Source: Flavobacteriales bacterium (GTDB taxonomy: Bacteria; Bacteroidota; Bacteroidia; NS11-12g; UBA9320). From it: 64,000 nucleotides of DNA. The stretch lies in the NCBI GenBank assembly GCA_020635355.1, contig JACJZW010000015.1, positions 1-64,000 on the forward strand, written 5' to 3'. Positions 23,996 through 32,145 of the stretch are shown here, one piece after another. How positions within the stretch are numbered: the stretch's first letter is position 1; every line of letters starts with the position of its first letter. Position numbers and translations under genes: made by a program. The notes below the pieces were generated by a model. That model was not told the DNA's origin and searched no databases. It saw only the letters and a list, made by a program, of their open reading frames with translations.

Positions 23996-25225
23996 ATGCA
24001 TAAAATACTGCTCTTAGTTCCCATCTTCTTCTCCCTTGTTTCCAAAGGGTGTTCGCCACAATCGGTTTCCACACAATCCAATGAAGTCGAAGTCGTTGCA
24101 GAAGCGGAACCTGAGCTTCTTACCGGTGCTCAACGAATGAACATGTATTTGCCTCTGCTTACCAACAAGCGAGTGGCCATGATGGTGAATCAAACCAGTA
24201 TGATTGGCCAAACACATGTGGTAGATACCCTCCTGAGCATTGGGGTGAACCTCGTTCGAATCTTTGCACCTGAACATGGTTTTCGCGGAGATCACAGTGC
24301 CGGTGAACACGTTAAGAGCACGAAGGATGAAAAAACAGGCCTGCCCATCGCGTCGCTCTATGGCTCCACCCGAAAGCCCACCAAAGAAATGCTGAAAGGG
24401 ATTGATGTCATCATCTTTGACATCCAGGATGTGGGTGTGCGTTTCTATACCTACATCTCCTCCATGCACTATTTGATGGAAGCATGTGCCGAAAATCATA
24501 TAAAAATGATGGTCTTGGACCGCCCCAATCCCAATGGTTTCTATGTGGATGGACCGGTCTTGGATCTCCAATACAAATCATTCATTGGCATGCATCCGGT
24601 TCCACTGGTTCACGGTATGACCGTGGGTGAGTTTGCCCGCATGATTAATGGCGAGCGTTGGCTCTCCGGAGGGGATTCATGCGCCTTGTTGGTGGTACCC
24701 TGCGGCAATTACCAGCACAGCACGAAATATCAACTCCCGGTTCGCCCCTCTCCCAACTTGCCCACCATGGCATCCGTCTATCTATATCCATCACTGGGTT
24801 TATTTGAAGGCACGGTGATAAGCGTTGGACGCGGAACCGATCATCCGTTTGAAGTTCTGGGCAGGCCTGGTTTGGAAAACGGCACCATGGAGTTTACTCC
24901 TCGTTCCATTCCGGGTGTAGCCGATAAACCCAAATTTGAGGGAGAAAGGTGTAGTGGCATCCAACTCACAGAGTTTGCCAAAACCTATTTGCAATCGTAC
25001 CGACGAGTATATATTGATTGGCTCTACCTGTTCTACCAGTCCAGGGATACCACCGCAGGAGACTTCTTCCTTCCCGTTTTCACCAAATTAGCTGGCACAG
25101 ATCAACTCCAAAAACAGATTGAAGCCAATGTCCCAAAGGCGGAGGTGTACAAGAGCTGGGAACCCGGTATTTCAGCCTTCAAACCCATCCGTAAAAAGTA
25201 CTTGCTGTATCCTGATTTCGAATAA
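23996..25225 (+). CDS. DUF1343/NamZ-like exo-N-acetylmuramidase, probable lipoprotein
   Basis: A 409-residue protein with a hydrophobic N-terminus ending in a cysteine (SKGC, about residue 19), consistent with a lipoprotein although the lipobox is imperfect. Family features include RVAMMVNQTS, FAPEHGFRGDHSAGE, FDIQDVGVRFYTY, LDRPNPN, PLVHGMTVGEFARM and GRGTDHPFE, all conserved in the DUF1343 (YbbC/NamZ) family. Characterised NamZ releases terminal MurNAc from peptidoglycan fragments. Expected role: cell-wall recycling or scavenging. The ATG at 23996 gives the signal peptide; the open frame upstream overlaps the permease antisense. Confidence 0.9.
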   Translation: MHKILLLVPIFFSLVSKGCSPQSVSTQSNEVEVVAEAEPELLTGAQRMNMYLPLLTNKRVAMMVNQTSMIGQTHVVDTLLSIGVNLVRIFAPEHGFRGDHSAGEHVKSTKDEKTGLPIASLYGSTRKPTKEMLKGIDVIIFDIQDVGVRFYTYISSMHYLMEACAENHIKMMVLDRPNPNGFYVDGPVLDLQYKSFIGMHPVPLVHGMTVGEFARMINGERWLSGGDSCALLVVPCGNYQHSTKYQLPVRPSPNLPTMASVYLYPSLGLFEGTVISVGRGTDHPFEVLGRPGLENGTMEFTPRSIPGVADKPKFEGERCSGIQLTEFAKTYLQSYRRVYIDWLYLFYQSRDTTAGDFFLPVFTKLAGTDQLQKQIEANVPKAEVYKSWEPGISAFKPIRKKYLLYPDFE

Positions 25226-25304
25226 ACCAGTCAACGATATTTAGGCATACACAATACACAAACTACTAACTGTTTACCCTGACCGAGTGAAACGAGCGTC
25301 ATGG

Positions 25305-25420
25305 GCTAACCGTTCACCCTGACTGAGCGCAGCGAACGTCACGGGCTACCTGCTACCTAAAAAGCAAAGCACCTCACACATTCGTTCAGATGCGGGATTC
25401 GGATTTCGGGATTCGGGATG
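25305..25420 (+). repeat. Direct repeat copy 1 (116 bp)
   Basis: Begins GCTAACCGTTCACCCTGACT and ends ATTCGGGATTCGGGATG. It is about nine-tenths identical by eye to the copy at 25561. The core TGACTGAGCGCAGCGAACGTCA resembles the CCCTGAGCG...AGTCGAAGGG intergenic hairpins common in Bacteroidota. Confidence 0.85.
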
Positions 25421-25560
25421 GCTTTGTAGAACAAGGCACACTTTCAACTTTGATCTAAAACTCAAGTACCCCACCTAAAGAAGGAACACTCTCGCTGCTT
25501 AAAGGCGCGTCCTGATCACCCCAACCAATTGAAACGCACGTCACACGCTAACTGCTAACT

Positions 25561-25677
25561 GCTAACCGTTCACCCTGACTGAGCGTAGCGAACGTCACGG
25601 GCTACCAGCTACCTAAGAGAACAAATCACCTCACACATTCGTTCAAATGCGGCATTCGGGATTCGGGATTCGGGATG
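25561..25677 (+). repeat. Direct repeat copy 2 (117 bp)
   Basis: Second copy, 256 bases after the first. Differences cluster after the GCTACCTAA segment. It ends with three exact ATTCGGG units (25654-25674), whereas copy 1 has degenerate units at the same place. Confidence 0.85.
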
Positions 25678-25705
25678 TCCCCGGGAGATCAAGTCACTCA
25701 TTGAT

Positions 25706-25740
25706 CTTTGAACTTTGAACTTTAAACTTTAAACTCTAAT
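25706..25740 (+). repeat. Heptamer array CTTTGAA/CTTTAAA
   Basis: Five consecutive 7-base units: CTTTGAA twice, CTTTAAA twice, CTCTAAT once. Confidence 0.75.
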
Positions 25741-25851
25741 CTTCCCTCTCATCCCCCATCCACGTCATCTTTCCAACCAAATTCCCAACCAGTCGCGGCA
25801 AAAAAAAATATTCTGCGATCTTGCGCGTTGAAACGATGTAAAACCAATTTC

Positions 25852-26907
25852 ATGCGTCGAATTCTCACCTACCTTGTGTTGTGGTGCCCGGCCTTAATTA
25901 GTCACGCACAGCTTGGCGGCAGTCAGGGATTTTCATTTGTCAACATCGAACCTACAGCCTATCTGGCTGGCTTAGGTGGCTCCACCATGGCCACGTATGG
26001 TAAGGATGTTAGTCTGGCGTATTTCAACCCCGCCATGCATACCAAAGACATGCACAACAGGGCATTGCTCTCCTACAACAACTACATTGCCGACATCAAC
26101 AATGGTTATGCGGCGTATGCCCGAAAGGTTGGCAAAGGGATTGCCAGCGGACACATCATTTTTAATGAATACGGAACCTTTATTGAAACCGATGTCACAG
26201 GGAAAGTTTTGGGAGAATTCCGGGCCAATGATTACATCTTCCAGGTGAGCTATGGTCAGGTTCACCCAAAAGACGATCGCTTTACTATTGGTGGAAGTTT
26301 TAAGTTTATGTACTCCGATTACGAAAAGTACATCGCTACAGCATTTGCGGTGGATGCAGCCGTTGCCTATCACGATCCCGAAAATAAATTTTACGCCTCC
26401 GCTTTGATCCGAAACGTGGGTTACAACGCCATTCCATACAATAACGTTCGTTCACCCTTACCGTTGGATGCTCAGATAGGGATATCAAAGAAGCTGGCGC
26501 ATAATCCATTGAAATTTACCTTGGTAGCGCACAACTTGCAGCGATTTGACATCTCGTACGTCAACACCAATACCCGTAACAAAAACATCGATCTCACGAC
26601 CGGTCAGGTAACTTATGACAAGATTTCCTTTGGTGAAAAAATGATGCGTCACTTCAACTTCGGCGCTGAACTGGTGTTCTCCGATAACTTTCAATTGCGC
26701 GGAGGATATAGTCATTTGCGTCGCAAAGAACTCGCTCCGGAGAACACAAAAGGTGCTGCAGGTTTCTCATGGGGTGTGGGCATCGGTATTAAGAAATTCA
26801 CCCTTGATTACGCCATGGTGGTCTATTTCCCAGGTATAACAACATCCTGTTTTACGGTTGGGAAAAATCTGTCAGAGCTGAAACGTGCCAAGCCGGAAAA
26901 TCAATGA
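25852..26907 (+). CDS. porQ: Type IX secretion system protein PorQ
   Basis: A 351-residue outer-membrane barrel of the PorV/PorQ (FadL-like) group. The signal peptide (residues 1-20, ending SHAQ) is followed by GGSQGFSFVNIEPTAYLAGLGG, then the family segment DVSLAYFNPAMH, and barrel strands to the C-terminus. PorQ is part of the T9SS attachment complex at the outer membrane with PorU, PorV and PorZ in Porphyromonas. The ATG at 25852 gives a clean signal peptide; an in-frame TTG at 25828 would add 8 residues. It is far from the main T9SS locus of this window and flanked by repeats. Confidence 0.85.
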   Translation: MRRILTYLVLWCPALISHAQLGGSQGFSFVNIEPTAYLAGLGGSTMATYGKDVSLAYFNPAMHTKDMHNRALLSYNNYIADINNGYAAYARKVGKGIASGHIIFNEYGTFIETDVTGKVLGEFRANDYIFQVSYGQVHPKDDRFTIGGSFKFMYSDYEKYIATAFAVDAAVAYHDPENKFYASALIRNVGYNAIPYNNVRSPLPLDAQIGISKKLAHNPLKFTLVAHNLQRFDISYVNTNTRNKNIDLTTGQVTYDKISFGEKMMRHFNFGAELVFSDNFQLRGGYSHLRRKELAPENTKGAAGFSWGVGIGIKKFTLDYAMVVYFPGITTSCFTVGKNLSELKRAKPENQ

Positions 26908-27002
26908 CTTTTTCTTAGAGAAGACCAGATGAATAGTGAACTAGAGGACTAGATTAATTCGTGCCAGGACTCCATCTTCATCATTCAAGCCACAACCGTA
27001 CA

Positions 27003-27133
27003 TCTTTCTCTTTCTCTTTCTCTTTCTCTTCAACCACCGAAGCCTTGCGCAGGTGGTCTTTCTCTTTCTCTTCAACCACCGAAGCGGTGCGCAGGTGTTC
27101 CTTCTCTCGCTCTCGCTCTCACTCTCACTCTCC
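27003..27133 (+). repeat. CT-rich microsatellites with a duplicated 42-bp unit
   Basis: TTTCTC units at about 27005-27029, then CAACCACCGAAGC..TGCGCAGGTG twice (27031 and 27073, period 42), separated by another TTTCTC run, then CTCTCG/CTCTCA units to 27133. Inside each unit CCACC and GGTGG could pair. It lies before the patatin gene and lacks a start of its own. Confidence 0.8.
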
Positions 27134-27206
27134 TTCCCATTCTTGCTCCCAATTTCCTAATATTGAGCGCATTTCCATCCAAGCCGATGAAGCGCACAAC
27201 GACATC

Positions 27207-27983
27207 ATGAAAAACAACGAAATTGGCATTGCCCTCGGAGGAGGAGCGGCACTGGGAATCGCCCACGTGGGTGTTCTCAAAGCCATTGAAGAATCAGGTC
27301 GATCCGTCAGTCATCTTTCCGGAACCAGTATCGGAGCTTTTGTAGGTGCGTTTTACGCGTTTGGCTACACACCGGAACAAATTGAAAAGATTGCGATCAA
27401 GCTATCCTGGGGTAACATTACCGATTTGTCCCTCTCCCGATACAGTTTGTTATCCAATGAGAAATTTGGAGATCTGATTATCCGGAATCTGGGCGACAAA
27501 AACATCGAAGATGCCGATATCCCCTTAGCAATGATTGCAACCGACATCGCTACAGGAGATCGTGTAGTCTTAAAAAAAGGATCACTTGCCGAAGCCGTTA
27601 TGGCCAGCACGTGTTTACCCGGAATTTTTAAACCCATTGAAATTGGGAAAAAAATGTTGGTGGATGGCGGCATCGTGGAGAATGTTCCCATTCACACGTT
27701 GAAAGAGCTGGGTGCCAACTATTTGGTGGGGGTTGATTTGAACGATAAACGTCTTTACGAGCGCCCTGGGAACATCATTGACATCATTGTGAATAGCTAT
27801 CACATCATCATGAAGCAAACCGTTAATCTCCAAACCAAGGAGGCACACTTGATGATCCGGCCGGATTTATCGAAGTTCAAACATTATGACCTCAAGCTCG
27901 CCAATAAACTCACGAAACAGGGGTATGATGATGCCATGAAGGAGCTAAAAAAGGCTCAAGAAGTAGGGCTTCTCGACGCCTAA
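27207..27983 (+). CDS. Patatin-like phospholipase (RssA/YchK-type)
   Basis: A 258-residue patatin-domain protein. The glycine-rich oxyanion loop GGGAALGIAHVGVL (about 10-23), the nucleophile elbow GTSIGA (serine about 38) and the catalytic DGG motif (about 155) are all present, forming the Ser-Asp dyad of patatin lipases. Cytoplasmic or peripheral; no signal peptide. The ATG at 27207 follows the microsatellite; reading upstream adds only low-complexity Ser/Phe translated from CT repeats. Physiological lipid substrate unknown. Confidence 0.93.
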   Translation: MKNNEIGIALGGGAALGIAHVGVLKAIEESGRSVSHLSGTSIGAFVGAFYAFGYTPEQIEKIAIKLSWGNITDLSLSRYSLLSNEKFGDLIIRNLGDKNIEDADIPLAMIATDIATGDRVVLKKGSLAEAVMASTCLPGIFKPIEIGKKMLVDGGIVENVPIHTLKELGANYLVGVDLNDKRLYERPGNIIDIIVNSYHIIMKQTVNLQTKEAHLMIRPDLSKFKHYDLKLANKLTKQGYDDAMKELKKAQEVGLLDA

Positions 27984-28183
27984 ACTTACTCCAACAAGGC
28001 ACGCAGTATCATTCGTCCTACACTTACAGGCATTGGCTGGTTTTCTTTCACCCATGCGTGGCTCAGACACCGCCCCAAAATGACCACCAATTCATCTAAA
28101 AATTAATTTGTTCTTCGGGTCAGACATGAAGAATCAGATGTCACTATTTTCTTGATCTTCGTGCGAATCAATCAGGTAGTTCA

Positions 28184-28687
28184 ATGGGTGGGTTCAAATT
28201 GCTTGTGACAATTATTCTAAGTTTAGGTTGTGTTTCTGTTCAGGCCCAGGACGGTTCAGGTTCCAGAAAATCAACCTCTGCTCAAGGTCGTGAAAAGAAA
28301 AACACCAGCACCTATCCGTTGATTGGTTACAATGGAGGCAGGTGTCACTTTGGTGAACTGGGTATTGAACGTGGTTACTACCGCGATTCAGATCTATATG
28401 AGCGGCTAATCGCCTATCACTTTAGTCTGGTAGTAGGGCATCATGAACAACTTATCCTGGCACCCAAATTAGGGGGCTACCTGATTGGGGGACCCAAAAA
28501 TCTTGCGGTGGGCATCAACGTGATTGATTACACCAATTTCGAAGAAAATGTCGTGCGCATACTCCCTGAAGTTGGGCTGGGTGTTCGCAATTTTAAACTG
28601 ATGTATGGATACCATTTGGCGATAGACGGGAAGGATGCCGCTTTCTCCAATACGCACAATTTCAGCTTGATTTTGCCCTTGATCTGA
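28184..28687 (+). CDS. Secreted hypothetical protein, small barrel-like
   Basis: A 167-residue protein with a signal peptide (about residues 4-22, ending SVQAQ). The mature protein starts with a short Ser/Lys/Gly-rich stretch and continues with alternating strands rich in Gly and Tyr (LGGYLIGGPKNLAVGINVI, GLGVRNFKLMYGYHLAI), typical of small outer-membrane or periplasmic beta proteins. It ends LILPLI. No family recognised. Preceded by about 200 bases without a gene. Confidence 0.65.
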   Translation: MGGFKLLVTIILSLGCVSVQAQDGSGSRKSTSAQGREKKNTSTYPLIGYNGGRCHFGELGIERGYYRDSDLYERLIAYHFSLVVGHHEQLILAPKLGGYLIGGPKNLAVGINVIDYTNFEENVVRILPEVGLGVRNFKLMYGYHLAIDGKDAAFSNTHNFSLILPLI

Positions 28688-28753
28688 TTTAGCAATTCGC
28701 TAACAATACGAAAATAGTGTCACCCCATTTTCGCGCGGTTAAACCTACCGCGA

Positions 28754-29008
28754 ATGGAACACCTTCAACCACACATTCACCTCGTTGAAGAATCGGAAAG
28801 GCTGATTCTCACCGTTGACCATGCCAACGTCTTTGATTACATCGAAGACTACCTCACCGAAGAATGTGATTTGGAATACATTCAGTACAACAATCCAACA
28901 GCTACGGAACATCGGTTGATCTTTGACAATCGGTACACATTTGAAGAAATTCAAAAGGCATTGCTGGTGCTCGATCGGCGTGAAATTGAACGGGTATTTC
29001 GCCAATAG
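28754..29008 (+). CDS. Small acidic hypothetical protein
   Basis: An 84-residue soluble protein, acidic overall, with a pattern of helices and strands (HIHLVEESERLILTVDHAN, FDYIEDYLTEE, RLIFDNRYTFEEIQKALLVL) that reads as a folded domain rather than a random frame. No signal peptide or cysteines. Function unknown. The ATG at 28754 follows a TACCGCGA stretch without a clear promoter box. Confidence 0.65.
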   Translation: MEHLQPHIHLVEESERLILTVDHANVFDYIEDYLTEECDLEYIQYNNPTATEHRLIFDNRYTFEEIQKALLVLDRREIERVFRQ

Positions 29009-29143
29009 CAGTTCATTCTGACCGAGGATCGTCATCCGAGTGGATGAAACTCTTTGGAGAATCCTCCCGATATCACTAAGTTTCGGATTCTATTTCCAAC
29101 GAACGAACATGGTACTTAACGAAATCCTACTTGTCTACGATCC

Positions 29144-30880
29144 GTGAAACCATCACCTAAAAAACTTTCTGAATTTCCCGCCACAGCTATTTGTGGGAAC
29201 GACATCAGTTCGTCGTGCTTATACGTTTCTGCCCTCACCATTATGTACGCCGGTCAGTTTGCGTGGCTGTCATTACTCATTGTTGCCGGAGTACTTTATC
29301 TGTTTCGAAAAATTTATGGTGAAGTGGTTGGGGCTCTTCCACTCAACGGCGGAGCCTACAATGCTCTTTTGAACACCACGAATAAATCCGTTGCCTCCCT
29401 GGCCGCTACCTTAACCATTTTGTCCTATATGGCAACAGCCGTTATTTCGGCGTCCGAAGCCATGCATTATGTTCATGAACTCTGGTCAGGATGGCCCATC
29501 ATTATTACCACCATTGTTCTGTTGCTCATCTTCATGGGCATTACCATCATGGGTATTGGCGAATCCTCCAAGGTGGCCAGTGGAATTTTTGTATTCCATC
29601 TTACGTCATTGGTGCTGTTAACCATATTCTGCGGGGGCTATCTCATTTCTAACGGAATGGACGTTCTCAAAGCAAACTATTCCATCCCATCCGGCTCCAT
29701 CACCGCAGCCTTGTTTTTTGGATTTAGTGCTGCCATGTTGGGGATTTCTGGATTTGAAAGCTCGGCCAATTTTGTGGAGGAACAGAAAAAGGGAGTCTTC
29801 CCTAAAACACTTAAAAACATGTGGATCGTGGTGAGCGTCTTTAATCCATTAATGGCGTTTCTGGCGTTGGCCATCATCCCCATTTCCGATGTAAGTTCAC
29901 ATCAGGAAGCACTTCTTTCCCATATGGGATCGGTTACTGGAGGAAACTGGTTGTCCACGGTGATTTCCATCGATGCAACACTGGTGCTCAGTGGGGCGGT
30001 ATTAACATCTTTTATTGGTGTTTCCGGGTTAGCCGAACGTATGGCCCTGGATCGTATTTTACCTCCCTTTCTCCTCAAGCGAAACAAGCGCGGAAGTACC
30101 TACATCATTGCGCTCACCTTCTTTTTGCTCTGCACCTCCATCCTGCTCATCACACGAGGTGAACTAGGAGCTCTGGCCGGAGTATATACCATTGCCTTTC
30201 TATCGGTTATGGTTCTTTTTGGATTGGGGAATATTCTGTTGAAAGTCAGACGGAAGCAACTCCCCAGACCGGAGCACTCCAAATGGCCGGGTCTTTTGAT
30301 TGCTATTGCGCTCGTAATTGCTGCGATCGTTGGGAATGCCATCATGAACCCATCCTACCTCATTGTATTTTTTGAATACTTCATTCCCACCATTCTGGTG
30401 GTGGCCATAATGCTAAATCGCATCGCGCTGCTTAGGCTTCTGCTGAACCTGATACGATTCCTCTTTGAACCCATTGAAAAATTCGTATCCCGCTCCCATC
30501 AGCGCATCCTGAACAGCATTGATCGAATCAATGATCAGGAGTTCGTATTCTTCACCAAAGACGATGATGTAGCCACACTGAATAAGGTGATGCTCTACAT
30601 CCGCAAGAATGAACATACACGGAAACTGAAAGTAGTAGCCATTCTGGAAAAGGACAAGTCACTACCTGAAGACCTGCTGCGCGATGTAGATGTACTGGAT
30701 CGGGAATACCCTGAAATAAAAATCGAATTCATTCAGATGGAAGGCACCTTTGGTCCACGGCTGATCAACAAACTATCTAAGGAGTGGAAAATTCCGATTA
30801 ACTTCATGTTTATCGGCTCACCCGGTGATCACTTCCCGTATCGGGTGGAAGATTTGGGTGGTGTTCGATTGATCATCTAA
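29144..30880 (+). CDS. APC-family amino-acid permease with C-terminal cytoplasmic domain
   Basis: A 578-residue transporter. About 12 hydrophobic helices fill residues 20-440, with the family-typical helix 1 region CGNDISSSCLYVSALT and the loop GEVVGALPLNGGAYNALLNTT, which place it in the amino acid/polyamine/organocation superfamily. The last 130 residues are soluble: DRINDQEFVFFTKDDDVATL, then KVVAILEK...LLRDVDVLDREYP and FMFIGSPGDHF, resembling a universal-stress-like fold. Start is GTG. Substrate unknown. It precedes the second ECF sigma gene but is separated by 143 bases. Confidence 0.88.
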   Translation: MKPSPKKLSEFPATAICGNDISSSCLYVSALTIMYAGQFAWLSLLIVAGVLYLFRKIYGEVVGALPLNGGAYNALLNTTNKSVASLAATLTILSYMATAVISASEAMHYVHELWSGWPIIITTIVLLLIFMGITIMGIGESSKVASGIFVFHLTSLVLLTIFCGGYLISNGMDVLKANYSIPSGSITAALFFGFSAAMLGISGFESSANFVEEQKKGVFPKTLKNMWIVVSVFNPLMAFLALAIIPISDVSSHQEALLSHMGSVTGGNWLSTVISIDATLVLSGAVLTSFIGVSGLAERMALDRILPPFLLKRNKRGSTYIIALTFFLLCTSILLITRGELGALAGVYTIAFLSVMVLFGLGNILLKVRRKQLPRPEHSKWPGLLIAIALVIAAIVGNAIMNPSYLIVFFEYFIPTILVVAIMLNRIALLRLLLNLIRFLFEPIEKFVSRSHQRILNSIDRINDQEFVFFTKDDDVATLNKVMLYIRKNEHTRKLKVVAILEKDKSLPEDLLRDVDVLDREYPEIKIEFIQMEGTFGPRLINKLSKEWKIPINFMFIGSPGDHFPYRVEDLGGVRLII

Positions 30881-31023
30881 CGGACATCGCAACGAGTTGG
30901 AAAGAGGGATAAGTTGGGGCATTCATATCCGGCTTTAAAATTTTATACCGCTCACTTTCAATGCCATACGATTGATCATTAAAAAATCTAACCTATTTTC
31001 ACCCGATCGCCGTCTTCGATCAT

Positions 31024-31602
31024 GTGGAGACAGTGAGCATCAGCAATAGCGTGGCAAACGAACGAAACAGACAACTAAACAATGTTGTACGGGAGCAATC
31101 TCCGAAGTTGTTGAATTTCATTCGTAAGCAGATTGATGATGCCAACGATGCCGAAGATATCCTGCAAGATGTGTTATCCGGGTTTTCGCTTCAGTTCATG
31201 GCCGATGACCCCATTAACTCCGTAACAGGTTGGCTCTATCGAGCTGCCCGAAACCGGATAGTGGATGTGTTCCGACGAAAAAAAACGACGTCGTTCAGTG
31301 ACCTGGAATCGGATTCAGACGATAACAGCTTTCTGAATTCCATCTTCTCAGAAGGAGAATCTCCGGAAGATGAATTGTGGAACGCCGAAATCAGTACCGC
31401 CATCCGAACAGCCCTGGATCAACTTCCGGCAGAGCAAAAGGAGGTGTTCATCCTGCATGAAATTGAAGGCCTGTCGTATTCGGAAATTTCTCAGTTAACG
31501 GGAGAAACCATCTCGGCACTCACCTCTCGAAAGCGCTATGCCATTGGCCGATTGCAGATGCTGCTCACCGATCTCTACGACGATTTAAACACAGATAATT
31601 AA
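31024..31602 (+). CDS. ECF RNA polymerase sigma factor (second locus)
   Basis: A 192-residue ECF sigma factor starting with GTG. Region 2: LLNFIRKQIDDANDAEDILQ and WLYRAARNRIVDVFRR. Region 4: LPAEQKEVFILHEIEGLSYSEISQ and the HTH TGETISALTSRKRYAI. A variable acidic linker (ESDSDDNSF) joins the regions. The next gene, 11 bases downstream, encodes a small membrane protein that could regulate it, and the genes after that encode secreted proteins. The arrangement parallels the sigma locus at 6039-6572. Confidence 0.9.
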   Translation: METVSISNSVANERNRQLNNVVREQSPKLLNFIRKQIDDANDAEDILQDVLSGFSLQFMADDPINSVTGWLYRAARNRIVDVFRRKKTTSFSDLESDSDDNSFLNSIFSEGESPEDELWNAEISTAIRTALDQLPAEQKEVFILHEIEGLSYSEISQLTGETISALTSRKRYAIGRLQMLLTDLYDDLNTDN

Positions 31603-31613
31603 ACAAAAGAATT

Positions 31614-32006
31614 ATGAGCTATAGAGAAAAAATGGTTGGACATTGGGTGGCCAAAGTGGTCAAAGGAATTGTCTTGTTCGTTCTCTTCATGGGAGTTTTT
31701 GGATTTGCATTTATGTACCTCTGGAATGCCCTTTTACCTCAGTTGTTTGGCCTCCCGGTCATCAGCTACTGGCAAGGAATCGGACTGATTATTATTAGTC
31801 GGGCCCTTTTCGGAAGCTGGGGCGGTGGCGGCAAACACGGTGGCGGACACCATCGCCAACATTGGAAACACAACATGCGGCGTAAATGGGCCGGAATGTC
31901 GGAAGAAGAACGCAATGAGTTCCGGGAACAATGGAAGAATCAATGCCGACCAGGTTGGAAGAATAAAGATGAAAACAACATCGATCTTGAATCCAATCAA
32001 CCATGA
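31614..32006 (+). CDS. Small membrane protein next to ECF sigma, putative regulator
   Basis: A 130-residue protein. Two hydrophobic segments (about 16-36 and 50-65) are joined by a loop (LLPQLFGLP), followed by a Gly/His-rich stretch (GGGGKHGGGHHRQHWKH, about 69-86) and a charged helix (MSEEERNEFREQWKNQCRPGW, about 94-115). I recall small proteins of this pattern after Bacteroidota ECF sigma genes; they are candidates for anti-sigma or metal-responsive regulators. The His cluster could bind divalent metal. No proven function. Confidence 0.7.
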   Translation: MSYREKMVGHWVAKVVKGIVLFVLFMGVFGFAFMYLWNALLPQLFGLPVISYWQGIGLIIISRALFGSWGGGGKHGGGHHRQHWKHNMRRKWAGMSEEERNEFREQWKNQCRPGWKNKDENNIDLESNQP

Positions 32007-32145
32007 TTTCACGGAACATGGCAAATTGGTTGTGATAACAGCAACGCGTTGGGAGAAAAAATCAGCACGTTGGGTTCTAAATCAGCCTTAAAAAGTTCCC
32101 CTTCAATCATGGTGCCTTTGGTTTGTATCACACGAACCAAAAACC

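Larger units (their letters stand above)
25226..25851. other. Long repeat-rich intergenic region, no gene seen
   Basis: About 626 bases without a credible coding frame. It holds the two 116-117-base direct repeats listed separately, a partial third copy of the TGAC...AGCGaACGTCA element near 25278-25302, and several period-7 arrays (GCTAACT three times at 25547-25567, CTTTGAA/CTTTAAA five units at 25706-25740). An A-rich run with TATTCTGCGATCTTG just before porQ may carry its promoter, though no exact TAnnTTTG is present. Confidence 0.7.

Noticed and set aside
25305..25677. Possible CRISPR array
   Set aside because: Only two long copies with degenerate ends and no regular 25-40 base repeats separated by unique spacers.
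26961..27206. Ser/Phe/His-rich N-terminal extension of the patatin gene
   Set aside because: It is translation of CT-rich microsatellites; the conserved patatin N-terminus starts at the ATG 27207.
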